Assembly: GCF_001049495.1 (NCBI RefSeq)
Contig: NZ_CDWI01000011.1
Coordinates: forward strand, 806,001-870,000
Source of the DNA: Microbacterium sp. 3J1
GTDB lineage: Bacteria; Actinomycetota; Actinomycetes; Actinomycetales; Microbacteriaceae
DNA length: 64,000 nucleotides
Direction of reading: 5' to 3'
Positions 44,303 through 52,976 of this stretch are shown piece after piece. The notes under the pieces are model-generated. The model had not been told where the DNA came from. It worked only from the letters and a program-made list of their open reading frames with translations, and made no database searches. The translations under genes were made by a program, and so were the position numbers. Every line of letters begins with the position of its first letter. The stretch's first letter is position 1.

Positions 44303-44800
44303 ATGCGCAGACCTCGACCTCTTGCTCCCGCCCCCGGTCAGGAGTCGGTATGGGACTATCCGCGGCCGCCCCGGGTCGAGCGGGTGCCGGAACGCGTCAC
44401 GATCCGTCTCGGCGGTGAGCTGATCGCCGACACGCGCGACGCGCTGCGCGTTCTCGAGACCAGTCATCCGCCCGTCTACTACCTGCCGATGGCCGATTTC
44501 GTCGCGGGTGCGCTCACGGAGGCCTCCGGCTCCTCCTTCTGCGAGTTCAAAGGGGCCGCGCGCTATCTCGACGTGCGCGGCGGTGGCCTCGTAGCCGCCG
44601 GTGCGGCGTGGAACTACCCGCAGCCGTCGGCGGGTTTCGAAGAGCTCGACGACCGGGTCGCGGTCTACGCGGGGCCGATGGACGAGTGCACCGTCGGCGG
44701 CGAGGTCGTCTTCCCGCAACCCGGCGGCTTCTACGGCGGGTGGGTCACGTCCTCCGTCGTCGGACCGTTCAAGGGCGTGCCGGGCTCGCTGGGGTGGTAG
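44303..44800 (+). CDS. DUF427-family protein
   Basis: The 165-residue protein holds a DUF427 domain: VTIRLGGELIADTRDALRVLETSHPPVYYLP is the standard opening (marks RLGGELIADT and PPVYYLP), followed by FCEFKGAARYLDV and AWNYPQPSAGF. The fold is a small beta barrel. The function of DUF427 is unknown. It probably has a leaderless mRNA. The next gene converges on it from the right. Confidence 0.88.
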   Translation: MRRPRPLAPAPGQESVWDYPRPPRVERVPERVTIRLGGELIADTRDALRVLETSHPPVYYLPMADFVAGALTEASGSSFCEFKGAARYLDVRGGGLVAAGAAWNYPQPSAGFEELDDRVAVYAGPMDECTVGGEVVFPQPGGFYGGWVTSSVVGPFKGVPGSLGW

Positions 44801-44818
44801 CCGGTCCGCAGGGATCGG

Positions 44819-46132
44819 TCAGAAGGCCCGGAGGTTCGCCTGGAGACCGCCGTCGGCGTACTCGCGGCGCAGGATGCCGCGGCGTCGGAGGACGGGCACG
44901 AGTTCGTCCAGGGTGCGGTGCAGCGTCACGGGGTGGAAATCGCCCCACAGCAGCACGCCGTCGTTGCCCCAGTCCCCGAGCTCCTCGATGAGGTCCGCGA
45001 ACTCCTCGGCGGTGCCGACGAAGCCCGTGCGATCCGTGAATCGACCGGCGCGGGCGAGCGCGGTGAGATGGGCTCGCAGCGGTGCGCCCTCTCCGCGGTC
45101 TCCGATCAGCCGCTGGATGCTGCCCCGTGAGACGTGGGTCCCGAAGATCGACGGATCGAGGGGCCTGTCGAGGTCCAGGGCGGTGAGGTCGGTCTCGAGG
45201 TCGCTGGACTGCTTGCGTGCGATCTGTACGAGCACCGCATCGTCGGGGTCTGCGGATGCCGCCACGATGCGGTCTGCCTCCTCAGCGGACGCGGTGATGA
45301 CGGGCTGGATCGCGAACAGGATCTTGATGTCCTGCGCGGATCGTCCGGCCGCGACGGCCGCGTCGTGGATCCGCGCGCGGTAGCCGCGGACCGACTGCTC
45401 GTCGAGCGGGGCGAGCGCGAGCTGCACGTCCGAGTTCGCCCCGGCGAATCCCAGACCGCGGCCGGAGCCGCCGGGGGAGACGATCGCGGGTTCGCCGTCG
45501 TCGAAGGGGATCGCATTGAGAGGACCGTCGAACGCGAAGTGCTCCCCGCGGTGTCGGACGGCCCGGAGCCGGGAGCCGTCGGCATACACTCCCGTCGAGC
45601 GGTCCGCGACGAGCGCTCCGTCCTCCCAGCTGCGCCACAGCGAGCGGATGCCGTCGAGCCACTCCTCCGCCCGGTCATAGGCGGCGTCGTGCCCCAGCTG
45701 CGGCTCGGCCGAGAAGTGGCGGGCGCTCCCGGTGTCGGTCACGACGTTCAGGCCGAGCCGGTGCCCGCTGAGATGCTGGAGAGATGAGAACTGCCGCGCC
45801 GCGGTGTAGGGGAGGTACGCGGCGGGGTTCACCGTCGGGACGACCCCCAGGTGCCGTGTCGCCTGGAACATGTAGGGCGCCAGCAGCAGCGGGTCGTGCT
45901 TGGGCCCGCCGAAGGCGTGGCGCACCCTGAGGTCGATGGTCTCCGCGGACCCGAGCGAGGGCGCGTCCTCGATGATGACCAGGTCGAAGCCGGCCTGTTC
46001 GAGCGTGCGCGCCGCCTCCTGATAGATGTCGGGCCTCGTCCAGTCGTAGTCCCAGTCCAGCGACGGGTAGCCCCAGCCCTGGGGTCCGAATCCGCGAGCG
46101 AGGAACCATCCGAAATGCTGGAGCCCGGTCAC
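44819..46132 (-). CDS. LLM-class flavin-dependent monooxygenase (NtaA/SnaA/DszA type)
   Basis: The 437-residue protein has the luciferase-like monooxygenase fold of the NtaA/SnaA/DszA group: W(D)YDWTRPDIYQEAARTLE, FDLVIIEDAPS, the LGVVPTVNP strand, RLGLNVVTDTG, and IVSPGGSGRGLGFAG for flavin phosphate binding. Such enzymes use reduced FMN from a partner reductase to oxidise organic sulfur or amine compounds; no reductase gene is next to it. Its GTG start overlaps the stop of the sulfhydrylase gene (GTGA). That link suggests release and capture of sulfur from an organic source, which is inference. Confidence 0.88.
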   Translation of the reverse strand: MTGLQHFGWFLARGFGPQGWGYPSLDWDYDWTRPDIYQEAARTLEQAGFDLVIIEDAPSLGSAETIDLRVRHAFGGPKHDPLLLAPYMFQATRHLGVVPTVNPAAYLPYTAARQFSSLQHLSGHRLGLNVVTDTGSARHFSAEPQLGHDAAYDRAEEWLDGIRSLWRSWEDGALVADRSTGVYADGSRLRAVRHRGEHFAFDGPLNAIPFDDGEPAIVSPGGSGRGLGFAGANSDVQLALAPLDEQSVRGYRARIHDAAVAAGRSAQDIKILFAIQPVITASAEEADRIVAASADPDDAVLVQIARKQSSDLETDLTALDLDRPLDPSIFGTHVSRGSIQRLIGDRGEGAPLRAHLTALARAGRFTDRTGFVGTAEEFADLIEELGDWGNDGVLLWGDFHPVTLHRTLDELVPVLRRRGILRREYADGGLQANLRAF

Positions 46133-47424
46133 GCGACGGCCTCCCGCACGGGCTCGAGCACCCGAGCGAGGTCGGCGATGAGATCGGCGACGTCTTCGAT
46201 GCCGATCGACAGGCGGAGGGTCCCCGGCGAGACTCCGAGGATGTCGCGCTCCTCATCGGTGCGATGCGCGTGGCTGGTCGTGCCGGGATGCAGGACGAGA
46301 GACCGCACGTCGCCGATGTGCGTCATGTGGGTGAACACCGAGACGCTCTCGACGAAGTGCCTGGCCGCCTCGATCCCACCTCGCAGGGTGAATGTGAAGA
46401 TCGAGCCGTATCCGCCGTGCAGGTACCTCGTCGCGAGGGAGTGGTCGGGGTGCGTCTCGAGCCCGACGTAGTCCACGCTCTCGACCGCGTCGTGGGCGGC
46501 GAGCCAGCGAGCGACCGCGAGGGCGTTGCGGGACTGACGCTCGACGCGAAGGCCCAGCGTCTCGGCGCCCTGTCCGATGAGGAAGGCGTTGAGCGGGGAG
46601 GGCGACGCTCCGAAGCGGGGTGCAACGGATTCCCGCGCGTAGGCGATGCGGGCACGACCACCGTGGCGCGCGGCGACGCTCGCGACCCCGCCTCGGCCGG
46701 GCAGCACGAGGTGCGGGGCGTTGTGTCCGGCGCGTATGGGGTCGAAGCGGCCGTCGTCGACGATGACGCCTCCGAGCACGGATCCGTGACCCGCGAGGAA
46801 CTTCGACGCGGAATGGACGACGATCGCCGCTCCGTGCTCGAGCGGCCGCACCAGGAACGGCGTGGCCAGTGTGTTGTCGACGATGAGCGGGATGGCTGAG
46901 GAATCGGCGACCGCACCGATCGCCGCGATGTCGAGGATGTCGTTGCGCGCGTTCGCGATCGACTCGGCGAAGAGGGCGCGGGTGTTGGGACGGATGGCGG
47001 CGCGCCAGGCGTCGACGTCGCCGATGTCGTCGACGAACGTCGTCTCGATGCCGAGACGTGCGAGGTTGTCGAGGAACAGGCCGCGGCTGCCCTCGTAGAT
47101 GTGCGTGGACGAGACGATGTGGTCGCCGGCGCCCGCGACAGTGAGGAGCGCGGTGACGACGGCCGCCTGACCGCTCGCCACGAGCACGGCGTCCGCACCC
47201 GACTCGAGTGCCGCGAGCTGGCGCTCGACGGCGTGCACCGTCGGATTGCCGGTGCGCGTGTACCCGAAGCCCGCGCCTGTGCCGAAATGTCCGGCGGCGT
47301 GGTCGAAGTCGTCGAACTCGAAGCCGGCCGTCAGGTAGATCGGTGTCGCTCGAGAGGATGCGGCGCCTTGGTTCCGGGCGGCGTGCACGGCCCTGGTGGC
47401 GAAGCCGGTGGTGTCGACGGTCAT
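46129..47424 (-). CDS. O-acetylhomoserine sulfhydrylase / Cys-Met metabolism PLP enzyme
   Basis: From the ATG at 47424, with AGAGG seven bases before it, the product is 431 residues. It has the fold-type I marks of the Cys/Met family: YTRTGNPTV (59-ish), [22 protein letters not shown], and the PLP lysine Lys208 in [12 protein letters not shown]. The length and the [11 protein letters not shown] start favour O-acetylhomoserine sulfhydrylase (MetY), which makes homocysteine from O-acetylhomoserine and sulfide. Methionine gamma-lyase is possible. The flavin monooxygenase gene follows with a GTGA overlap. It is divergent from the leuC leader with 80 bases between. Confidence 0.85.
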   Translation of the reverse strand: MTVDTTGFATRAVHAARNQGAASSRATPIYLTAGFEFDDFDHAAGHFGTGAGFGYTRTGNPTVHAVERQLAALESGADAVLVASGQAAVVTALLTVAGAGDHIVSSTHIYEGSRGLFLDNLARLGIETTFVDDIGDVDAWRAAIRPNTRALFAESIANARNDILDIAAIGAVADSSAIPLIVDNTLATPFLVRPLEHGAAIVVHSASKFLAGHGSVLGGVIVDDGRFDPIRAGHNAPHLVLPGRGGVASVAARHGGRARIAYARESVAPRFGASPSPLNAFLIGQGAETLGLRVERQSRNALAVARWLAAHDAVESVDYVGLETHPDHSLATRYLHGGYGSIFTFTLRGGIEAARHFVESVSVFTHMTHIGDVRSLVLHPGTTSHAHRTDEERDILGVSPGTLRLSIGIEDVADLIADLARVLEPVREAVA

Positions 47425-47492
47425 CTGGATGCCTCTCGGAGCTCGGGTCACAGAAGAGTGTCACGCCGCGACTCCGACCGCGGAAGCGATGG

Positions 47493-47498
47493 TAACCT
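47493..47498 (+). promoter_or_regulatory. -10 box of the leuC leader peptide
   Basis: TAACCT lies six bases before the ATG of the leader peptide, so the leader itself would be translated from a leaderless mRNA. Confidence 0.6.
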
Positions 47499-47504
47499 GA
47501 CGTC

Positions 47505-47552
47505 ATGCGGACCGTGCTCCTTCTTAGCGGCCGCGACGAGACCTCGTTCTGA
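47505..47552 (+). CDS. Leucine-rich leader peptide of leuCD (15 aa)
   Basis: ATG at 47505 opens a 15-residue frame, [15 protein letters not shown], ending with TGA at 47550-47552. Three leucine codons stand in a row after a valine (CTC CTT CTT at 47517-47525); CTT is rare in this genome. The second half of the frame (47531-47540) is the 5' arm of a 10-base-pair hairpin. This is the layout of an amino-acid attenuation leader, where a ribosome short of Leu-tRNA stalls at the leucine codons and changes the RNA fold ahead. leuC starts 58 bases after the stop. Confidence 0.75.
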   Translation: MRTVLLLSGRDETSF

Positions 47553-47569
47553 GCCCCTCCTCGTCGCGG
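47531..47569 (+). promoter_or_regulatory. Attenuator-type hairpin before leuC
   Basis: CCGCGACGAG (47531-47540) pairs perfectly with CTCGTCGCGG (47560-47569). The 5' arm lies in the leader peptide frame right after the leucine codons, and the stop codon lies in the loop. No T run follows, so it is not a plain terminator; CTCCT at 47557-47561 could also pair with the AGGAG of the leuC ribosome site (47599-47603). Confidence 0.65.
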
Positions 47570-47610
47570 AGTCCATCGTGGGCCGAACCGCCATCCTCAG
47601 GAGAAACGCA

Positions 47611-49062
47611 ATGAACACCCCCGCAGCAGACTCTGCGTCCGCACGCAGCAGGACCCTGGCAGAGAAGGTCTGGGACGACCACCTCGTGGTCAAGGGCGAG
47701 AACGGCGAGCCCGACCTGCTCTACATCGACCTCCACCTGGTGCACGAGGTGACGAGCCCCCAGGCGTTCGACGGTCTGCGGGCCGAGAACCGGCCGCTGC
47801 GTCGCCTCGACCTCACCATCGCGACCGAGGACCACAACACGCCGACGTGGGAGATCGACAAGCCGATCGCCGACCTGACGAGCCGCACCCAGATCGAGAC
47901 CCTCCGCCGCAACGCCGCGGACTTCGGCGTGCGGCTGCACTCGCTCGGCGACGCCGAGCAGGGCATCGTCCACGTCGTCGGACCGCAGCTCGGCCTCACC
48001 ATGCCCGGCATCACGGTCGTGTGCGGCGACTCGCACACCTCGACCCACGGTGCCTTCGGCGCGATGGCGTTCGGCATCGGCACCAGCGAGGTCGAGCACG
48101 TCATGGCCACGCAGACCCTGCCGCTCAAGCCGTTCAAGACGATGGCCATCACCGTCGAGGGCACGCTGCGCGCCGGCGTCACCGCGAAGGACATCATCCT
48201 TGCCGTCATCGCCAAGATCGGCACCGGCGGGGGGCAGGGCTACGTGCTGGAATACCGCGGCAGCGCGATCAGAGCGCTGTCGATGGAAGGCCGCATGACG
48301 ATCTGCAACATGTCGATCGAGGCCGGCGCGCGTGCCGGCATGGTGGCGCCGGACGAGACGACGTTCGCCTATCTCGAGGGGCGTCCTCACGCTCCGAAGG
48401 GCCAGGACTGGGACGACGCGGTCGCCTACTGGCGCACGCTGCCCACCGACGACGGTGCGGTGTTCGACGCCGAGGTGTTCATCGACGCCGACCAGCTGGA
48501 GCCGTTCGTGACCTGGGGGACCAACCCGGGACAGGGCAGCTCGCTCTCGGCATCCGTGCCGGACCCGGCCGAGATCGCGGACCCGAACGAACGCGCGGCC
48601 GCCGAGCGGGCGCTCGAGTACATGGACCTCGCCCCGGGCACCCCGCTCAAGGAGGTGCCGGTCGACGCCGTGTTCATGGGCTCCTGCACGAACAGCCGTA
48701 TCGAGGACCTGCGCGCGTTCGCCTCGATCATCAAAGGCAAGAAGAAGGCGGAGGGCGTGCGGGTCATGGTCGTCCCCGGCTCGGCTCGGGTGCGGCTCGA
48801 GGCTGAGGCCGAGGGCCTCGACCGGGTCATCAAGGATTTCGGGGCGGAGTGGCGCTTCGCCGGATGCTCGATGTGCCTCGGGATGAACCCCGATCAGCTC
48901 GCGCCGGGGGAGCGCTGCGCCTCGACCTCCAACCGCAACTTCGAGGGACGCCAGGGCAAGGGCGGGCGGACGCACCTCGTCTCGCCGCTCGTCGCCGCGG
49001 CGACCGCGATCCGCGGCACGCTCTCGAGCCCGAGCGACCTGAACGAGATGGCGGAGGTCTGA
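47611..49062 (+). CDS. leuC: 3-isopropylmalate dehydratase large subunit
   Basis: The 483-residue aconitase-type protein has the three iron-sulfur ligands Cys359 (MGSCTNSRI), Cys419 and Cys422 (GCSMCLGMN). It also has [17 protein letters not shown] and [16 protein letters not shown], the LeuC signatures. With LeuD it isomerises 2-isopropylmalate to 3-isopropylmalate in leucine synthesis. AGGAGA at 47599-47604 precedes the ATG. leuD starts three bases after its stop. Expression is probably tuned by the leucine leader peptide upstream. Confidence 0.96.
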   Translation: MNTPAADSASARSRTLAEKVWDDHLVVKGENGEPDLLYIDLHLVHEVTSPQAFDGLRAENRPLRRLDLTIATEDHNTPTWEIDKPIADLTSRTQIETLRRNAADFGVRLHSLGDAEQGIVHVVGPQLGLTMPGITVVCGDSHTSTHGAFGAMAFGIGTSEVEHVMATQTLPLKPFKTMAITVEGTLRAGVTAKDIILAVIAKIGTGGGQGYVLEYRGSAIRALSMEGRMTICNMSIEAGARAGMVAPDETTFAYLEGRPHAPKGQDWDDAVAYWRTLPTDDGAVFDAEVFIDADQLEPFVTWGTNPGQGSSLSASVPDPAEIADPNERAAAERALEYMDLAPGTPLKEVPVDAVFMGSCTNSRIEDLRAFASIIKGKKKAEGVRVMVVPGSARVRLEAEAEGLDRVIKDFGAEWRFAGCSMCLGMNPDQLAPGERCASTSNRNFEGRQGKGGRTHLVSPLVAAATAIRGTLSSPSDLNEMAEV

Positions 49063-49064
49063 CC

Positions 49065-49661
49065 ATGGAGAAGTTCATCACCCACACGGGCATCGCCGCG
49101 CCCCTCAAGCGCTCCAACGTCGACACGGACCAGATCATCCCCGCGGTGTTCCTCAAGCGCGTCACGAAGACGGGCTTCGAGGACGCGCTGTTCCACGGCT
49201 GGCGGCAGCAGCCCGACTTCGTCCTCAACCAGGAGGCCTTCCAGGGCGCGTCCGTGCTCGTCGCCGGACCGGACTTCGGCACCGGATCGAGCCGCGAGCA
49301 CGCCGTCTGGGCGCTGCGCGACTTCGGCTTCAAGGTCGTCCTCAGCCCGCGCTTCGCCGACATCTTCCGAGGGAACTCGGGCAAGCAGGGACTCCTCGCC
49401 GCGACGATCTCTGAAGAGGACCTCGAGCGGATCTGGGCCGCGATCGACCGGGAACCCGGGGCGCGGATCACGGTGGACCTCGAAGCGCGAACCGCCTCGA
49501 TCGCTGACGTCCAGGCCGACATCGGTATCGACGATTACACTAGATGGCGGCTCCTCGAAGGGCTCGATGACATCGGGCTCACGCTGCGCAATGAAGACAA
49601 GATCGCGCAGTTCGAGGCCCGTCGCGAGTCGTGGCGGCCCCGAACCCTTCCCGTTCAGTGA
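49065..49661 (+). CDS. leuD: 3-isopropylmalate dehydratase small subunit
   Basis: The 198-residue protein starts [27 protein letters not shown], of which NVDTDQIIP and later [14 protein letters not shown] are the LeuD marks (the swivelling aconitase domain). It completes the heterodimer with LeuC. GGAGG in the end of leuC is the ribosome site. murA begins 63 bases after its stop on the same strand and may be partly read through from this operon. Confidence 0.96.
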   Translation: MEKFITHTGIAAPLKRSNVDTDQIIPAVFLKRVTKTGFEDALFHGWRQQPDFVLNQEAFQGASVLVAGPDFGTGSSREHAVWALRDFGFKVVLSPRFADIFRGNSGKQGLLAATISEEDLERIWAAIDREPGARITVDLEARTASIADVQADIGIDDYTRWRLLEGLDDIGLTLRNEDKIAQFEARRESWRPRTLPVQ

Positions 49662-49724
49662 ACGGTGGGGCGGGGGAGCAGAGGGCGACCCGCCCCGAAT
49701 TCCGTTGAATGAAGTGAGGCCCGA

Positions 49725-51092
49725 ATGACGACACCTGTGCGCGACGCTCTTCCGGACGGAGTTCCCCCTCTCACCGGAGACGTCCTCGCCATTCGCGGTG
49801 GACGCCCGCTTCGCGGGCGGGTGGACGTCAAGGGAGCGAAGAACCTCGCGACCAAGGCGATGGTGGCGACGCTTCTCGGCGAGACCGCCAGCACCCTCCG
49901 CGACGTGCCGGATCTCAGCGACGTCGCCGTGGTGCGATCGCTCCTGGAGGTCCACGGCGTGCAGGTCGCCTCGGGCGACGAACCCGGCTCCCTCGTGTTC
50001 GACCCCAGCGGGGTCGAGTCGGCGCACTTCGAGGAGATCGACGCGCACGCGGGCGCCTCCCGCATCCCGATCCTCTTCTGCGGTCCTCTGCTGCACCGAC
50101 TCGGGCAGGCGTTCATCCCCGACCTCGGCGGATGCCGTATCGGCGACCGCCCGATCGACTTCCACCTCGACGCGCTGCGCAAGTTCGGCGCGATCGTCGA
50201 GAAGCTGCCCAGCGGCATCCGGCTCTCCACGGGCGGCGCCCGCCTGCACGGAGCGAAGATCCACCTGCCGTACCCGAGCGTCGGAGCCACCGAGCAGGTC
50301 CTGCTCACCGCGGTGCGGGCCGAGGGGACGACCGAGCTCCGCAACGCCGCCATCGAGCCGGAGATCATGGATCTCATCGCGGTGCTGCAGAAGATGGGCG
50401 CGATCATCTCCTACGAGCCGAACCGGGTCATCCTGATCGAGGGCGTCGAGAAGCTCCGGGGATACGACCACCGTTCGATCTTCGACCGCAACGAGGCCGC
50501 TTCCTGGGCCTCGGCCGCGCTCGCGACGGACGGCGAGATCTTCGTCGGCGGAGCGAAGCAGCAGGAGATGCTCACGTTCCTCAACGTCTTCCGCAAGGCC
50601 GGTGGCTGGTTCGACATCCAGGAGGACGGCATCCTCTTCCGCCGCGAGGGCGAGCTCAAGCCCGTCGTCGTGGAGACCGACGTGCACCCGGGATTCATGA
50701 CCGACTGGCAGCAGCCGCTCGTCGTGGCGCTGACCCAGGCGCACGGACGCTCGGTGGTCCACGAGACCGTGTACGAGAACCGCATGGGCTTCACCGAGGC
50801 TCTGGTCAAGATGGGCGCCGACATCGTCGTGCACCCGCGCGGTCTGCAGGACGGCCCGCGACGCGTTCCCCGCCGGGACCTCGAGCAGGCAGCCGTCATC
50901 ACCGGTCCGACGCCTCTGCACGGTGCGGACATCGTCGTGCCCGACCTGCGCGGCGGTTACAGTCACGTCATCGCCGCTCTGACGGCGGAGGGGGAGTCGA
51001 AGGTCTCGGGCGTCGACATCCTCAGCCGCGGATACGAGAAGTTCCTCGCCAAGCTCGACGCCGTCGGCGCCGACTTCGACGTCCTCGGGTGA
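49725..51092 (+). CDS. murA: UDP-N-acetylglucosamine 1-carboxyvinyltransferase
   Basis: The 455-residue EPSP-synthase-fold enzyme starts peptidoglycan precursor synthesis by adding enolpyruvate to UDP-GlcNAc. Visible marks are GAKNLATKAM with the active-site Lys-Asn (39-40), GGCRIGDRPIDFH with Cys137 in the place of the fosfomycin-target cysteine, and DRNEAASWASAA plus MTDWQQPLV near the end. Mycobacterial MurA has Asp at the cysteine site and is resistant; here it is Cys. The N-terminal 20 residues are longer than usual. The protein is close to the family but diverged in the loop around Cys137. Confidence 0.9.
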   Translation: MTTPVRDALPDGVPPLTGDVLAIRGGRPLRGRVDVKGAKNLATKAMVATLLGETASTLRDVPDLSDVAVVRSLLEVHGVQVASGDEPGSLVFDPSGVESAHFEEIDAHAGASRIPILFCGPLLHRLGQAFIPDLGGCRIGDRPIDFHLDALRKFGAIVEKLPSGIRLSTGGARLHGAKIHLPYPSVGATEQVLLTAVRAEGTTELRNAAIEPEIMDLIAVLQKMGAIISYEPNRVILIEGVEKLRGYDHRSIFDRNEAASWASAALATDGEIFVGGAKQQEMLTFLNVFRKAGGWFDIQEDGILFRREGELKPVVVETDVHPGFMTDWQQPLVVALTQAHGRSVVHETVYENRMGFTEALVKMGADIVVHPRGLQDGPRRVPRRDLEQAAVITGPTPLHGADIVVPDLRGGYSHVIAALTAEGESKVSGVDILSRGYEKFLAKLDAVGADFDVLG

Positions 51093-51097
51093 CGGCG

Positions 51098-51853
51098 ATG
51101 GGTTCCCGGTCTCCGGAGACCACGCGGCCGAGCCTGTTCTGGCCGCTCGCTGCGATCGCCGTGCCCCTGATCTCGCTGCTGGCGAAGATCCGCATCTCGG
51201 GCGGCGAGAAGCTGCCCCGTGACGGCGCGTTCGTGCTGGCCCCCAATCACTACTCGGAGTTCGATCCGCTGATCGTCGCCGTCGCGGTGTGGCGGACCGG
51301 ACGAGCGCCGCGGTTCATGGCGAAGGAGAGCCTGTTCCGCCTGCCCGTGCTCGGGGCGATCCTGCGGGCGACGGGCATGGTGCCGGTCGCCCGGTCGTCG
51401 TCGGCGGCCGCCGCGAAGCAGACGCTGAAGCAGTCGGAGGAGCTCGTCGAGCACGGTCGTGGCGTCATCGTCTATCCCGAGGGCACGCTCACGCGCGACC
51501 CGGACATGTGGCCGATGCGAGGCAAGTCCGGCGCCGTGCGGCTCGCGCTGGCCGACGGCATCCCGCTGATCCCGATGGCCCACTGGGGCACCCAGGAGAT
51601 CATGGGCCGCTACCAGAAGGGGCTGAGCCTCTGGCCGCTGCGCAAGCGGGTCGAGGTCGTGATCGGCGACCCCGTCGACGTCTCGGACCTCCGCGCCCGT
51701 GCATCGGAGGCGTCGGCGTTGAACGAGGCGACGGACCGGCTCATGAACGCGATCACCGCGCTGCTCGAAGACCTGCGCGACGAGAAGGCACCCGCAGAAC
51801 GCTGGAACCCCTCGTCGCACGGACAGAAGGAGACGGGTCGCCTTGACTCCTAA
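51098..51853 (+). CDS. plsC: 1-acyl-sn-glycerol-3-phosphate acyltransferase (PlsC family)
   Basis: The 251-residue protein has the acyltransferase motifs NHYSEFD (the HX4D motif), the FMAKESLFRLPVLG block, and YPEGTLTRD (the glycerol-phosphate-binding motif). A hydrophobic helix near the N-terminus (about 12-26) suggests membrane contact. It adds an acyl chain to lysophosphatidic acid in phospholipid synthesis. gpsA, which makes the glycerol-3-phosphate for the same pathway, overlaps its end. The ATG at 51098 is my choice; an in-frame GTG at 51089 overlaps the murA stop (GTGA). Confidence 0.92.
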   Translation: MGSRSPETTRPSLFWPLAAIAVPLISLLAKIRISGGEKLPRDGAFVLAPNHYSEFDPLIVAVAVWRTGRAPRFMAKESLFRLPVLGAILRATGMVPVARSSSAAAAKQTLKQSEELVEHGRGVIVYPEGTLTRDPDMWPMRGKSGAVRLALADGIPLIPMAHWGTQEIMGRYQKGLSLWPLRKRVEVVIGDPVDVSDLRARASEASALNEATDRLMNAITALLEDLRDEKAPAERWNPSSHGQKETGRLDS

Positions 51854-52976
51854 ACGGACGGCAGCCGCCGGCCCTCGCGTCGCGGTCGTCGGAGCCGGAA
51901 GCTGGGGGACCACTTTCGGGAAGATCCTCGCAGACGGGGGTGCGCAGGTCACCATGTGGGCGCGCCGCGCGGAGCTCGCCCACGAGATCCACGAGGCGAA
52001 GCGCAACTCCCGATACCTCCCGGGCATCAATCTGCCGCGGACGATGACGGCGACCCACGAGCTGGCGATCGCGATGCGCGACGTCGACCAGGTCTACCTC
52101 TCGGTACCCAGCCAGTCTCTGCGGGAGAATCTCAAGGCCCTCCGGCCGCTGCTCGCCGACAGCGACGCGAAGATCGTCAGCCTGATGAAGGGTGTCGAGC
52201 GCACATCCGGCCTGCGCATGAGCCAGGTGATCGAGCAGGAGCTGCGGTGCGACCCCGATCGCATCGCCGTGGCATCCGGACCGAATCTCGCGCTCGAGAT
52301 CGCCCGTGAGCAGCCCACCGCCGCCGTCATCTCGTCGCGGAGCCGGGAGACCGCCGAGGAGGTCGCACGCGCCGCGCGCAACGACTACTTCCGCACCTTC
52401 GTCAACACCGACGTGATCGGCACCGAGTTCGGCGGCGTCCTGAAGAACCTCATCGCCGTGGCGATCGGGATCGTCGACGGCGTCGGCTACGGAGAGAACA
52501 CGAAGGCCTCGATCATCACCCGCGGCCTCGTGGAGATGACCGACTTCGCGGTTGCCAACGGCGCCCATCCCGAGACGCTGCAGGGACTGGCAGGACTCGG
52601 TGACCTGATCGCCACATGCCAGTCGCCGCTGAGCCGCAACAACACGGCCGGGCGCCTGCTCGGCCAGGGCTACAGCTTCCAGGACGTCGTGAAGCAGATG
52701 CAGCAGACGGCGGAGGGACTCGCGTCCGTCGCGCCGGTGCTGCAGCTCGCCCGCGAGTCCGAGGTGTACATGCCCATCGTCGAGCAGGTGAAGATGGTGC
52801 TCGACGGGAAGATGGACCCGCGAGACATCGCACCCCACCTGACGACGGACGACGACACCCCCCAGGGTGAGAGGACCAACCATGGACAAGCAGACGGTGG
52901 TGGTGCTCTTCGGCGGGCGCTCCAGCGAGCATTCGATCAGTTCCGCAACGGCGGGCGGGGTGCTGGGCGCGATTGA
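51843..52976 (+). CDS. gpsA: Glycerol-3-phosphate dehydrogenase [NAD(P)+]
   Basis: The protein has 377 residues, longer than the usual 330-345. It shows VVGAGSWGTTFGKIL (nucleotide binding), SLMKGVERTSG, GPNLALEIA, the catalytic lysine in GVLKNLIAVAIG, and TRGLVEMTDFAV. It reduces dihydroxyacetone phosphate to glycerol-3-phosphate for lipid synthesis. The start is a TTG at 51843 inside the end of plsC, with AAGGAG ten bases upstream. The real domain ends near residue 335; the last 40 or so residues (rich in Gly, Arg and Gln) come from a frame running 95 bases into ddl. Confidence 0.94.
   Translation: MTPKRTAAAGPRVAVVGAGSWGTTFGKILADGGAQVTMWARRAELAHEIHEAKRNSRYLPGINLPRTMTATHELAIAMRDVDQVYLSVPSQSLRENLKALRPLLADSDAKIVSLMKGVERTSGLRMSQVIEQELRCDPDRIAVASGPNLALEIAREQPTAAVISSRSRETAEEVARAARNDYFRTFVNTDVIGTEFGGVLKNLIAVAIGIVDGVGYGENTKASIITRGLVEMTDFAVANGAHPETLQGLAGLGDLIATCQSPLSRNNTAGRLLGQGYSFQDVVKQMQQTAEGLASVAPVLQLARESEVYMPIVEQVKMVLDGKMDPRDIAPHLTTDDDTPQGERTNHGQADGGGALRRALQRAFDQFRNGGRGAGRD

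Noticed and set aside
47101-47610. A long upstream extension of the leuC frame
   Set aside because: It runs through the antisense of the sulfhydrylase gene and through the leader region; the ATG at 47611 has AGGAGA before it.
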